DNA of 64,000 nt from Polaribacter marinaquae (GTDB lineage Bacteria > Bacteroidota > Bacteroidia > Flavobacteriales > Flavobacteriaceae): positions 89,501 to 153,500 of the forward strand of contig NZ_CP150496.1 in NCBI RefSeq assembly GCF_038019025.1, given 5' to 3'. Numbering within the stretch: the first letter of the stretch is position 1; the number at the start of each line of letters is the position of its first letter. The notes beneath the pieces are model-generated. The model was not told the DNA's origin. It did not search any database and saw only the letters and a list, made by a program, of their open reading frames with translations. Shown here in pieces: positions 1 through 7,795 of this stretch. A program made the translations under genes and the position numbers.

Positions 1-178
1 GGTAAGTAGGTTTTTTTAAAACTTCTTTGTTTGTGCTAAAAAGTATACCTAATACCGGAATAAATGCTAATACAGAAAGTACATTAAAAATAGCATAAAG
101 TATATTAAAAAGTATATTTAAAACTGTAAATTTTCTATACTTCTTTTCGTATTTTAAAATGTCCTTAAAATATCCCAT
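1..178 (-). CDS. ABC exporter, N-terminal fragment (partial)
   Basis: Only the first 59 codons are inside the window; the gene runs off the left edge. The translated start (MGYFKDILKYEKKYRKF, then a hydrophobic stretch at about residues 18-50) resembles the N-terminus of flavobacterial MsbA-like ABC exporters with fused membrane and ATPase domains. No ATPase motif lies inside the window, so the family call rests on the N-terminus and on the usual gene order. Its ATG shares one base with the TAA of the upstream phosphoglucomutase gene (TAATG on the minus strand), implying translational coupling. Another polytopic membrane protein is possible. Confidence 0.6.
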   Translation of the reverse strand, partial: MGYFKDILKYEKKYRKFTVLNILFNILYAIFNVLSVLAFIPVLGILFSTNKEVLKKPTY

Positions 179-1893
179 TAATTTAATTTCATTTCTTTAA
201 TAATTCGTTGAATTTTAGCATCTAATTCAGCTTCTACTTTTTCTGCATTTTCTTTTGTATCAAGAGAAGAATTTACACTAAAGTAAAATTTAATTTTAGG
301 CTCTGTTCCACTTGGTCTAGCCGCAATTCTTGTTCCGTTTGCTGTTTGATAAATTAAAACATTAGATTTTGGTATGTTAATTTTAGATACCTCACCAGTA
401 ATTAAGTTCTTTTTAGTTGAAGCTTGATAATCTGATAAAGATTCTACTTTTTCGCCATCAATTTCTGATAAAGGATTATTACGCATGTCGCTTAACATTT
501 GCTGAATTTCTGCGGCTCCATCCATTCCTTTTTTAACAATAGAAATTAAATGTTCTTTATAGAATTTATTATCAACATAAATATTTAATAATTCTTCGTA
601 GAAAGAGCTACCATTTTGTTTTGCGTAAGCAGCAATTTCACAAGCTAATAATGTAGCCGTAACTGCATCTTTATCTCTTACGAAGCCGCCAACCATGTAT
701 CCGAAACTTTCTTCTCCACCACCAATAAAATCAAGTTCTGGAAAATCTTTCACCATTTTGGCAATCCATTTAAAACCTGTTAAACCAATTTTAGTTTCAA
801 CATTATAATTTGCAGCTACGTCGTTAACCAATTCAGTAGAAACAATAGTAGAACCTACAAATTGTTTACCGTTCATTTTACCTTCTTCTTTCCATTTCTT
901 TAAAAGGAATTCAGTCATTAAAACCATAGTTTGGTTACCATTTAATAACTTCATTTTGCCGTTAGTATCTCTAACTGCAACACCTAATCTGTCGCAATCA
1001 GGATCTGTACCAATAACAATATCAGCATCTATCTTATTAGCCAAATCTGTAGCCATTTTTAAGGCTTCTGGTTCTTCTGGGTTCGGAGATTTTACCGTTG
1101 GAAAATCGCCATTAGGAACTCTTTGTTCTTCTACGATATGAACATCTGTATACCCAGCTTTAGCCAAAGCATCTGGCACAGATACAATAGAAGTACCGTG
1201 TAAAGAAGTAAAAACAATTTTTAAATTATCTCTATTGATATTTTCTGCTAAAGAGCCATTTTTTACTGATGCTTCAATAAAAACAGCGTCAACATTTTTA
1301 CCAATTGTTTCAATTAAATCTTCGTTAGCATCAAAATTAATTTCAGAAAAATCTAAAGCGTTTACTTTGCCAATAATTCCGCCATCATGCGGAGGTACAA
1401 TTTGTCCGCCATCTGCCCAATATACTTTGTAACCATTATATTCTGGCGGATTGTGAGACGCAGTTAATACTATACCCGCATCACAATCTAAATGTCTTAC
1501 AGCAAAAGATAATTCTGGTGTTGGTCTTAAATCTTCGAACAAGAATACTTTTATGTTATTTGCAGATAAAACGTCTGATACGATTTTAGCAAACTTTTTA
1601 CTGTTATGTCTACAATCATAAGCAATTACTACTTTTATTTGCTCTTTATTTACGTTTTCAATTAAGTAATTAGACAAACCTTGTGTTGCTCTACCTAATG
1701 TATATTTGTTTATTCTATTGGTTCCTGCGCCCATTACACCACGCATTCCACCAGTACCAAACTCCATGTCTTTGTAAAAACTATCAGTTAATTCAGATGA
1801 GTTTTCACTAATTAATTTCTGAATTTGATCTTGTGTTTCTTTATCGAATGTAGGTGTTAACCATTGTTTTGCTTTTTCTAATATTTCGCTCAT
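178..1893 (-). CDS. pgm: phosphoglucomutase/phosphomannomutase family protein
   Basis: A 571-residue cytoplasmic alpha-D-phosphohexomutase, interconverting glucose-1-phosphate and glucose-6-phosphate or acting on mannose phosphates. All four family signatures are present: the phosphoserine loop TASHNPPEYNGYK (about 144-156, Ser146 the likely phosphoserine), the metal loop DPDCDR (about 297-302), the sugar-binding GEESFGY (about 395) and the phosphate-binding RPSGTEPKIKF near the C-terminus. Length fits the PgcA-like branch (about 570 residues). It overlaps the ABC exporter start by one base and follows the glycosyltransferase with a 42-base gap, which suggests supply of activated sugar for surface glycans. 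It could also process alpha-glucose-1-phosphate from glycogen. Substrate preference cannot be read from sequence. Confidence 0.93.
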   Translation of the reverse strand: MSEILEKAKQWLTPTFDKETQDQIQKLISENSSELTDSFYKDMEFGTGGMRGVMGAGTNRINKYTLGRATQGLSNYLIENVNKEQIKVVIAYDCRHNSKKFAKIVSDVLSANNIKVFLFEDLRPTPELSFAVRHLDCDAGIVLTASHNPPEYNGYKVYWADGGQIVPPHDGGIIGKVNALDFSEINFDANEDLIETIGKNVDAVFIEASVKNGSLAENINRDNLKIVFTSLHGTSIVSVPDALAKAGYTDVHIVEEQRVPNGDFPTVKSPNPEEPEALKMATDLANKIDADIVIGTDPDCDRLGVAVRDTNGKMKLLNGNQTMVLMTEFLLKKWKEEGKMNGKQFVGSTIVSTELVNDVAANYNVETKIGLTGFKWIAKMVKDFPELDFIGGGEESFGYMVGGFVRDKDAVTATLLACEIAAYAKQNGSSFYEELLNIYVDNKFYKEHLISIVKKGMDGAAEIQQMLSDMRNNPLSEIDGEKVESLSDYQASTKKNLITGEVSKINIPKSNVLIYQTANGTRIAARPSGTEPKIKFYFSVNSSLDTKENAEKVEAELDAKIQRIIKEMKLN

Positions 1894-1924
1894 TTTGGTT
1901 TGATTTTTAATTGATACTTAATTA

Positions 1925-1932
1925 CAAATATA
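1925..1932 (-). promoter_or_regulatory. candidate -7 box for pgm
   Basis: On the minus strand this reads TATATTTG, an exact match to the Bacteroidota -7 consensus TAnnTTTG, about 31 bases before the pgm ATG. I see no TTG at the expected -33 distance, so pgm may instead be read from the upstream glycosyltransferase gene. Confidence 0.4.
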
Positions 1933-1935
1933 CAG

Positions 1936-2892
1936 TTAGAAATTTAGTTTTTCTTTAATTGAGTAGTGTTTTTCATTGGTTTTGGTTTTTATAATAAGTT
2001 CACCTATAAAACCAGCTAAAAATAATAAGGTTCCTAATATCATAGAAGTTAGTGCAATGTAAAACCAAGGATTATCTGTTACTAAGATGGTTTTGATGCC
2101 ATTAAAAACTTTATATAATTTAACTGCACCAATATAAAATGCGGTTGTTGTACCAAATAAAAACATAAAAGTTCCCCAAAGTCCAAAAAAGTGCATTGGT
2201 CTTTTGCCGAATTTAGAAAGGAATGAGATTGTAATTAAATCTAAAAATCCGTTAACAAATCTGTCCATTCCAAACTTTGTTTCTCCGTATTTTCTTGCTT
2301 GGTGTTGTACAACTTTTTCTCCAATTTTTGTAAAACCTTCATTTTTAGCTAAAACAGGAATGTATCTGTGCATTTCTCCGCTAACTTTTACCGATTTAAT
2401 AACTTCATTCTTATAAGCTTTTAATCCACAATTAAAATCGTGTAATTTTAAGCCAGATGTTTTTCTTGCAGCAGCATTAAAAAGTTTTGAAGGAATATTT
2501 TTAGTAACAACGTTGTCGTAACGTTTCTTTTTCCACCCAGAAATTAGGTCGAAATCTTCTTTAATTATAAGATTATACAATTCTGGTATTTCTTCTGGAT
2601 TGTCTTGTAAATCAGCATCCATAGTAATCACAACAGCACCCTTTGCCATTTCAAAACCAGCGTCTAAAGCCTGAGATTTCCCATAATTTTTTTGAAAACG
2701 AATTCCTTTAACAGGTTCGTGTTCTTTGGCTAGTTTTTCTATAGTTTTCCAAGAAGCATCTGTACTACCATCATCAATAAAAATTACTTCATATAAATAA
2801 CAATTGGATTGCATAACTTTTGCAATCCAATTGTATAATTCATCTAAAGATTCTTCTTCGTTAAGAAGTGGTATTACTACCGAAATATCCAT
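1936..2892 (-). CDS. family 2 glycosyltransferase (DPM1/GtrB-like)
   Basis: A 318-residue membrane-anchored GT2 enzyme. The N-terminal 220 residues are a GT-A catalytic domain with the opening ISVVIPLLNEEESL, the FIDDGSTD loop and the metal-binding MDADLQDNPEE (DxD) motif. The last 90 residues carry two transmembrane helices (about 232-258 and 280-305), as in polyprenyl-phosphate glycosyltransferases such as GtrB and DPM1. It probably loads a sugar onto a lipid-phosphate carrier on the cytoplasmic face. It lies between the DUF4199 gene (51-base gap) and pgm (42-base gap), all minus, in an arrangement I associate with flavobacteria. Donor and acceptor are unknown. Confidence 0.9.
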   Translation of the reverse strand: MDISVVIPLLNEEESLDELYNWIAKVMQSNCYLYEVIFIDDGSTDASWKTIEKLAKEHEPVKGIRFQKNYGKSQALDAGFEMAKGAVVITMDADLQDNPEEIPELYNLIIKEDFDLISGWKKKRYDNVVTKNIPSKLFNAAARKTSGLKLHDFNCGLKAYKNEVIKSVKVSGEMHRYIPVLAKNEGFTKIGEKVVQHQARKYGETKFGMDRFVNGFLDLITISFLSKFGKRPMHFFGLWGTFMFLFGTTTAFYIGAVKLYKVFNGIKTILVTDNPWFYIALTSMILGTLLFLAGFIGELIIKTKTNEKHYSIKEKLNF

Positions 2893-2943
2893 ATTTAATA
2901 TATAATGTTATAAGTTGTAAAATTAAACTTATAAATTTAAAAT

Positions 2944-3465
2944 TTAGTAAGTTTCTTCTTCAGATTTTTTCATGATTGCTGCAGCAATTGCAGAAACTAT
3001 AAAACCACCGATTGCACTACCAATAATTGCAAAAGCAGCAATTATACCAGGAGATTGAAAGTTTTTACTCATTTCATTTGCAGCTTCTATTTGCTCATCT
3101 GTCATTCCTTGGTCTAGCATTGTTTGGTTTTGCACTTCCATCATTTGATTCATAAAATCTGGCTCTAAAAAAGTCATAAACAAATAACTATAAATAACAC
3201 CAATTAAACCTGCTACTATTGCTACACCAACACCAACTTTAACACCTTGTCCCCATGATAAGAAACCACCATTAGCTTCTTTATATTTTTTTATAGACAC
3301 TAAAATAAAACCAATTAATAATGCACCTTGTAGTATAGATACAGACCAATGAGGGTTCAAGTGCATACCCATTGCATAAATGGTTAAATTTACTAGAACT
3401 CCTGCTATACCTAAAATTAGTCCATAGTTTAGAATAATACTTTTACTGTTTGCTTGATTGTCCAT
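2944..3465 (-). CDS. DUF4199 domain membrane protein
   Basis: A 173-residue protein with four predicted transmembrane helices (about 10-32, 40-62, 75-100 and 140-166) and an acidic, Met/Gln-rich loop between helices 3 and 4. This architecture and the small-residue-rich last helix (IIAAFAIIGSAIGGFIV) match DUF4199, a family I know from Bacteroidota, often found directly upstream of a GT2 glycosyltransferase as here. No function is established. It is first in the minus-strand cluster and is preceded by a TATATTTG promoter box. Confidence 0.85.
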   Translation of the reverse strand: MDNQANSKSIILNYGLILGIAGVLVNLTIYAMGMHLNPHWSVSILQGALLIGFILVSIKKYKEANGGFLSWGQGVKVGVGVAIVAGLIGVIYSYLFMTFLEPDFMNQMMEVQNQTMLDQGMTDEQIEAANEMSKNFQSPGIIAAFAIIGSAIGGFIVSAIAAAIMKKSEEETY

Positions 3466-3490
3466 TTGTTTTTTTGATTAGTTAGTTATA

Positions 3491-3498
3491 CAAATATA
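3491..3498 (-). promoter_or_regulatory. candidate -7 box for the DUF4199-GT2-pgm cluster
   Basis: The minus strand reads TATATTTG, matching TAnnTTTG, 25 bases before the DUF4199 start codon. No clear -33 TTG is visible at 17-23 bases, so support is from the -7 element and its position only. Confidence 0.45.
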
Positions 3499-3610
3499 TT
3501 CATTTCGATGAGATAGTATAAAATTTTAATTTTTTTTTATATTTCTATCGCAACAATATATTAGTATTCAGTAATTTAAAAATGTTACAAAAAAATTAAT
3601 AAAATTTTAA

Positions 3611-3640
3611 TTGTTTTAATCAAAATAGATTGTAAATTTG
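3611..3640 (+). promoter_or_regulatory. promoter of the SRP RNA gene
   Basis: A TTG at 3611-3613 is followed after 19 bases by TAAATTTG (3633-3640), a full match to the Bacteroidota housekeeping promoter. The mature RNA stem starts about five bases downstream, the usual distance to the start site. Confidence 0.75.
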
Positions 3641-3743
3641 CATCGGCAAGTTCTACACAACTAGCTCCCTTTGAATCCTCCAGGGCGGGAACGCAGCAAA
3701 GGTATTAGGTTGTAGCGGTGTGATGTAGGTAGCTTGCCATTTT
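3641..3743 (+). ncRNA. ffs: signal recognition particle RNA, small bacterial (4.5S) type
   Basis: The terminal arms GGCAAG (3645-3650) and CTTGCC (3733-3738) pair, and the apical part CCTCCAGGGCGGGAACGCAG (3678-3697), continuing CAAAGG, is the conserved SRP domain IV loop in the form seen in Bacteroidota: a GGAA-type tetraloop with the asymmetric Ffh-binding internal loop. A T-run (3740-3745) follows the closing stem and probably terminates the transcript. The RNA binds Ffh and works with FtsY, encoded at 14019, to target membrane proteins. Ends are set from the stem to within a few bases. The rest of the 3466-3889 gap holds AT-rich DNA in which I see no other gene. Confidence 0.92.
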
Positions 3744-3889
3744 TTGTACCCGATAGTTTCTTACAAATACTTCTTTTAACTTTACACAATTACTTTTCTA
3801 ATTTTTAGATTGCTTGGTTTACTTTTTAGATATTTGCAGCAAATTAAAAGATTACTTTTAAGAATGTAATCTGTTGTAAGTATTAAAAT

Positions 3890-4693
3890 ATGTCTAAAAT
3901 AGTATTAGTTACCGGTGCATCTTCTGGTATTGGTAAAGCAATTGCTACTTTTTTATCTGAAAAAGGTTATAAAGTTTATGGTACAAGTAGAAACCCAAAA
4001 AATGAGCAAGATTTTTCTTTTGAATTAATTGCTTTGGATGTTTTAAAAATTGAAACGATAAAAACGGCAGTTTCTAGTATCATACAAAAAGAAGGCAGAA
4101 TAGATATTTTAGTAAATAATGCTGGTATTGGTGTTACAGGACCTATAGAAGAAACGCCAACAGATGAAATGCGAAACGCCTTTAACACAAATTTCTTTGG
4201 TGCTATCGATGTAATTAAAACAGTTTTACCTTTTATGCGTAAGCAAAAATTTGGTGTTATTATTAACACAACTTCGATTGCTGGTTATATGGGTTTACCG
4301 TTTAGAGGAATTTATTCGTCTTCTAAAGGTGCATTAGAATTGGTAACGGAAGCGACAAGAATGGAGGTAAAAAGATTCGGAATTAATATTGTAAATATTG
4401 CACCAGGAGATTTTGCAACAGATATAATTTCTAGAAGATACCATACGCCACTTTTTAAAGATTCTGTGTACAAAGAAAATTACAAAGCTAATTTAGATTT
4501 AATGGATGCGCATGTAGACACAGGTAAAGATCCTATAGAAATGGCTAAAAAAGTGTATAAAATTATCAATACAAAAAATCCTAAAATACATTATAAAGTA
4601 GGCGGAACTTTAGAGAAATTCTCTATTGTATTAAAACGAATTTTGCCAGATACTTGGTTCGAAAAATTATTAATGAATCATTATAAATTGTAA
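3890..4693 (+). CDS. SDR family NAD(P)-dependent oxidoreductase
   Basis: A 267-residue classical short-chain dehydrogenase/reductase. Visible motifs are the nucleotide-binding TGASSGIGKA (about 7-16), the structural NNAGIG (about 88), the catalytic serine in INTTSIAGY (about 138) and the catalytic YSSSKGALE (Tyr about 150, Lys +4). The C-terminal 60 residues (DAHVDTGKDPIEMAKKVYKI) resemble the group of SDRs near retinol- or ketosteroid-reductase-like proteins, but the substrate is not readable. It stands alone between the SRP RNA and the transaldolase gene. Upstream, GATATTTG at about 3830 is a one-mismatch -7 box. Confidence 0.9.
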   Translation: MSKIVLVTGASSGIGKAIATFLSEKGYKVYGTSRNPKNEQDFSFELIALDVLKIETIKTAVSSIIQKEGRIDILVNNAGIGVTGPIEETPTDEMRNAFNTNFFGAIDVIKTVLPFMRKQKFGVIINTTSIAGYMGLPFRGIYSSSKGALELVTEATRMEVKRFGINIVNIAPGDFATDIISRRYHTPLFKDSVYKENYKANLDLMDAHVDTGKDPIEMAKKVYKIINTKNPKIHYKVGGTLEKFSIVLKRILPDTWFEKLLMNHYKL

Positions 4694-4732
4694 TATTACT
4701 GTTTATAACTAGTAATAAAATATAGTTTTCGA

Positions 4733-4766
4733 TTGAACAGAAATTATATTCAACTAACTATATTTG
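4733..4766 (+). promoter_or_regulatory. candidate promoter for the transaldolase gene
   Basis: TTG at 4733-4735 is followed after 23 bases by TATATTTG (4759-4766). The -7 box runs directly into the dispersed repeat at 4763, so the repeat would form most of a leader of roughly 110 bases before the 4884 start. Confidence 0.5.
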
Positions 4767-4850
4767 CGTTAGGGATTGAAGCTTTGTTTGAGCTCTTTTG
4801 TGAAGTATAGACAAAAAGCGAGTGCGTAAAGCCCGCTCGAACGCCCAAAA
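4763..4850 (+). repeat. dispersed intergenic repeat, copy A
   Basis: About 88 bases running from TTTGCGTTAGGGATTGAAGC to CGAACGCCCAAAA. Read in the opposite orientation, 13854-13937 shares both ends (TTTGCGTTAG and AACGCCCAAAA), the block GCTTTGTT(t/g)GAGCTC and a GC-richer middle of alternating GCGA/CGAC-like words. It has no coding potential that fits its surroundings and is notably more GC-rich than other intergenic DNA here. Similar GCGTTAG...CGCCC elements are, to my recollection, scattered through flavobacterial genomes, but I cannot confirm that here. Confidence 0.75.
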
Positions 4851-4883
4851 AAATAGAACACAACTAAAATAAAATAGATACAA

Positions 4884-5537
4884 ATGAAATTTTTTATTGA
4901 CACAGCAAATTTAGAGCAAATTAAAGAAGCGCAGGCTTTGGGTATTTTAGACGGAGTTACAACAAACCCATCTTTAATGGCTAAAGAAGGAATTACAGGA
5001 GAAGACAACATTATTAACCATTATAAAGAAATTTGTGAGTTGGTAGATGGTGATGTTTCTGCAGAAGTTATTTCTACAGATTTCGATGGTATGGTGAAAG
5101 AAGGTGAAGCTTTGGCTGCTTTAAATCCGCAGATTGTGGTAAAATTACCAATGATTAAAGACGGTGTAAAAGCGTGTAAATATTTTTCTTCTAAAGGAAT
5201 TAAAACAAACGTTACTTTAGTTTTTTCTGCAGGACAAGCTTTATTGGCTGCTAAAGCAGGTGCAACTTACGTATCGCCTTTTATTGGTAGATTAGATGAT
5301 ATTTCTACAGATGGTTTAAACCTAATTGCAGAAATTCGTCATATATATGATAATTATGGTTTCGAAACAGAAATTTTAGCAGCTTCTGTGCGTCATACAA
5401 TGCATATTATAGATTGTGCAAAATTAGGTTCTGATGTAATGACAGGTCCTTTAAGCGCTATCGAAGGATTGTTAAGACACCCATTAACAGATAGTGGTTT
5501 AGCTAAGTTTTTAGCAGATTACCAAAAAGGAAACTAA
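4884..5537 (+). CDS. tal: transaldolase, small (FSA/TAL) family
   Basis: A 217-residue single-domain class I aldolase of the small transaldolase / fructose-6-phosphate aldolase family, working in the non-oxidative pentose phosphate pathway. The Schiff-base lysine is Lys87 in VVKLPM, and the opening [16 protein letters not shown] and [11 protein letters not shown] are family hallmarks. Two residues separate the branches. Here Glu61 (SAEVIST) and Phe133 (SPFIGRLDD) are those of true transaldolases; E. coli FsaA has Gln and Tyr at these places. I therefore prefer transaldolase over FSA. The gene is monocistronic, preceded by a repeat-containing leader and followed by a terminator. Confidence 0.92.
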   Translation: MKFFIDTANLEQIKEAQALGILDGVTTNPSLMAKEGITGEDNIINHYKEICELVDGDVSAEVISTDFDGMVKEGEALAALNPQIVVKLPMIKDGVKACKYFSSKGIKTNVTLVFSAGQALLAAKAGATYVSPFIGRLDDISTDGLNLIAEIRHIYDNYGFETEILAASVRHTMHIIDCAKLGSDVMTGPLSAIEGLLRHPLTDSGLAKFLADYQKGN

Positions 5538-5564
5538 TCGACATAGTTGATTTTACATAAAATT

Positions 5565-5608
5565 AGTCAGAAAGTAGAAAAGTTATTTTTTACTTTCTGG
5601 CTTTTTTG
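5565..5608 (+). terminator. intrinsic terminator after the transaldolase gene
   Basis: AGTCAGAAAGTA (5565-5576) pairs with TACTTTCTGGCT (5591-5602) with one G-T wobble, and is followed by TTTTT. The same T-rich stretch supplies the -33 element of menD. Confidence 0.8.
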
Positions 5609-5639
5609 TCTTTATTCACTTTTGTACTTCGTAACTTTG
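5605..5639 (+). promoter_or_regulatory. promoter of menD
   Basis: TTTG (5605-5608) is separated by 23 bases from TAACTTTG (5632-5639), matching TTTG-N-TAnnTTTG. The predicted start site is about 15 bases before the ATG at 5660, giving a very short leader. Confidence 0.6.
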
Positions 5640-5659
5640 CTACTTTGTAATTTATAGTA

Positions 5660-7342
5660 ATGTATCCAAAAAAAGAACTCGCACAAATTGTAATATCTGC
5701 ATGTAATCAATTCGAAATTGATACTGTTGTTATATCACCAGGTTCAAGAAACGCACCTTTAACTGTTGGTTTTTCTAATCATAAAGAAATTGAAACTTTA
5801 AGTGTAGTAGATGAGCGTTGTGCTGCTTTTTTTGCTTTAGGTATTGCGCAACAAACTCAAAAACCTGTTGCAGTTTTATGTACATCTGGCTCTGCATTAT
5901 TAAATTATTATCCTGCAATAGCAGAAGCTTTTTATAGCAATATACCTTTGGTGGTAATTTCTGCGGATAGACCAAAGCATTTAATTGATATTGGTGATGG
6001 CCAAACAATCCGTCAAGAAAATGTTTTCGAAAATCATATTTTATTTTCTGCAAACTTAATCGAAAACGAAAAGTTTAAAACCAGAAATTCTCAATTAATT
6101 GGCGAAGCTTTACAAACAGCAGTTTCTAAGCAAGGTCCGGTGCATATAAATGTGCCTTTTGATGAGCCTTTGTATGAAACAGTTTCTGAATTAAAAGAAT
6201 ATCATTTTCCGCATATATCGATGAGTTCTTTAGATAATTCTCATATTGATTATGATAATTTGTCGAATATTTGGAATGACGCAGAAAAGAAAATGATTTT
6301 AGTTGGTGTTAGTTATCCTGATGAGGAATTACACCAATTAATAGATTTATATGCTGATGACGATTCGGTTTTGATTTTTACAGAAACAACCTCTAATTTA
6401 CATCATAATAAAGCTGTAAATTCTATAGATCAATTGATATTTTCTTTGGATGAAAATCAGTTTGAAAATTTAAAGCCAGAAGTTTTAATTACGTTTGGCG
6501 GAATGATAGTTTCGAAAAGAATTAAACAGTTTTTAAGAAAATATCAACCAAAACATCATTGGAATATTGATGCTAAAAAAGCTACAAATACTTTTTTCTG
6601 TTTATCAGAATTTATACAAACACAACCAGTAGATTTTTTTAAGAATTTTAACAACTTGGTTGTTAAAAAAGAAAGTACTTATCAAGATAAATGGTTAACA
6701 ATTAGAGATAAAAGAAGAGAGAAACATGCTAATTTTTTAGCCCAAACAGCACATTCAGATTTTAAAGTTTTTGAACAAGTTTTAGCTAATTTGCCTAATA
6801 ATTGTCAGATTCAAATTAGTAACAGTTCAATTATTAGATATGCACAATTATTTTCTATAGATAAAAGCAATACAGTTTTTTGTAACAGAGGTACAAGTGG
6901 TATAGACGGTAGTACTTCTACGGCAGTTGGTGCTGCTTTTGCAAATAAAAATCAGACGGTTTTTATTACTGGTGATTTAAGTTTTTTCTATGATTCTAAT
7001 GCACTTTGGAATAAAAATATACCAAGTAATTTTAGAATTATTTTAATTAACAATTCTGGTGGCGGTATTTTTAAAATTATACCAGGACCAAAAACAACCA
7101 ACGCAACAAAATATTTTGAAACACCACACTGCTTAACTGCAGAACATTTATGTAAAATGCATAATTTCGAATATCTAAAAGCTTTTTCTACAGAAACTGT
7201 TGCGCAACAATTAAAAGGTTTCTTTGATGAAAGTGTAGAGATAAATTCTGCACAGACTCAAAAACCAAAAATTTTAGAAATCTTTACACCATGTAAAGAA
7301 AATGATTTAATTTTAAAAGAATATTTTAAATATATAAAATAA
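5660..7342 (+). CDS. menD: SEPHCHC synthase (menaquinone biosynthesis)
   Basis: A 560-residue thiamine-diphosphate enzyme condensing isochorismate with 2-oxoglutarate to 2-succinyl-5-enolpyruvyl-6-hydroxy-3-cyclohexene-1-carboxylate. The N-terminal Pyr domain shows VISPGSRNAPL and the ThDP-activating Glu in SVVDERCAAFFALG. The C-terminal PP domain holds the GDLSFFYDSNALWN...NNSGGGIF cofactor and metal motif (about 438-475). Length is normal. It shares one base with the next gene (TAATG at 7340-7344), so the two are coupled. menB lies 1.7 kb downstream, separated by an opposite-strand gene, so the pathway genes are clustered but not a single operon. Confidence 0.95.
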   Translation: MYPKKELAQIVISACNQFEIDTVVISPGSRNAPLTVGFSNHKEIETLSVVDERCAAFFALGIAQQTQKPVAVLCTSGSALLNYYPAIAEAFYSNIPLVVISADRPKHLIDIGDGQTIRQENVFENHILFSANLIENEKFKTRNSQLIGEALQTAVSKQGPVHINVPFDEPLYETVSELKEYHFPHISMSSLDNSHIDYDNLSNIWNDAEKKMILVGVSYPDEELHQLIDLYADDDSVLIFTETTSNLHHNKAVNSIDQLIFSLDENQFENLKPEVLITFGGMIVSKRIKQFLRKYQPKHHWNIDAKKATNTFFCLSEFIQTQPVDFFKNFNNLVVKKESTYQDKWLTIRDKRREKHANFLAQTAHSDFKVFEQVLANLPNNCQIQISNSSIIRYAQLFSIDKSNTVFCNRGTSGIDGSTSTAVGAAFANKNQTVFITGDLSFFYDSNALWNKNIPSNFRIILINNSGGGIFKIIPGPKTTNATKYFETPHCLTAEHLCKMHNFEYLKAFSTETVAQQLKGFFDESVEINSAQTQKPKILEIFTPCKENDLILKEYFKYIK

Positions 7343-7794
7343 TGGAATCACAAGAAGATACATACGAAGGAGAAATGAATTTGAAAGAAGGTGAAAAAGT
7401 AAACCTTGTTATAGAAACCGAAACTGGTTTAGGGTATACTGTTTTAATTAATGAAGAGTATGATGGTTTGCTTTTTAGAAGTGAAGTTTTTCAGGACTTA
7501 GAAGAAAACATGGAAGTTGTTGGTTATATTAAAAAGATTCGTGAAGATGGTAAAATCGATGTTTCTTTAAGACCACAAGGTTTTAGAAATGTAATAGATG
7601 CTGATGTTGAAAAGGTTTTAGAAAAGCTAAAAAACAGTAGAGAAGGTTTTTTATTGTTAACAGATAAAAGCTCGCCAGATTCAATTCGTTTTCATATGAA
7701 AATGAGTAAAAAAGCATTTAAAAAAGCGGTTGGTAATCTTTATAGACAAAAATTAATTGACATTAAAGAAGATCGAATAGAATTGGTTAAATAA
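7342..7794 (+). CDS. S1-like RNA-binding / winged-helix protein (CvfB-like)
   Basis: A 150-residue protein: residues about 15-85 form an S1-like OB fold (KVNLVIETETGLGYTVLIN...GYIKKIREDGKIDVSLRP), and residues about 88-150 look like the winged helix that ends CvfB proteins (DSIRFHMKMSKKAFKKAVGNL). CvfB of other phyla is about 280 residues with several S1 domains, so this is either a shortened form or only the C-terminal half of that layout. It starts on the last base of the menD stop codon. Its role is unknown; RNA binding is inferred from the fold. Confidence 0.75.
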   Translation: MESQEDTYEGEMNLKEGEKVNLVIETETGLGYTVLINEEYDGLLFRSEVFQDLEENMEVVGYIKKIREDGKIDVSLRPQGFRNVIDADVEKVLEKLKNSREGFLLLTDKSSPDSIRFHMKMSKKAFKKAVGNLYRQKLIDIKEDRIELVK

Positions 7795-7795
7795 T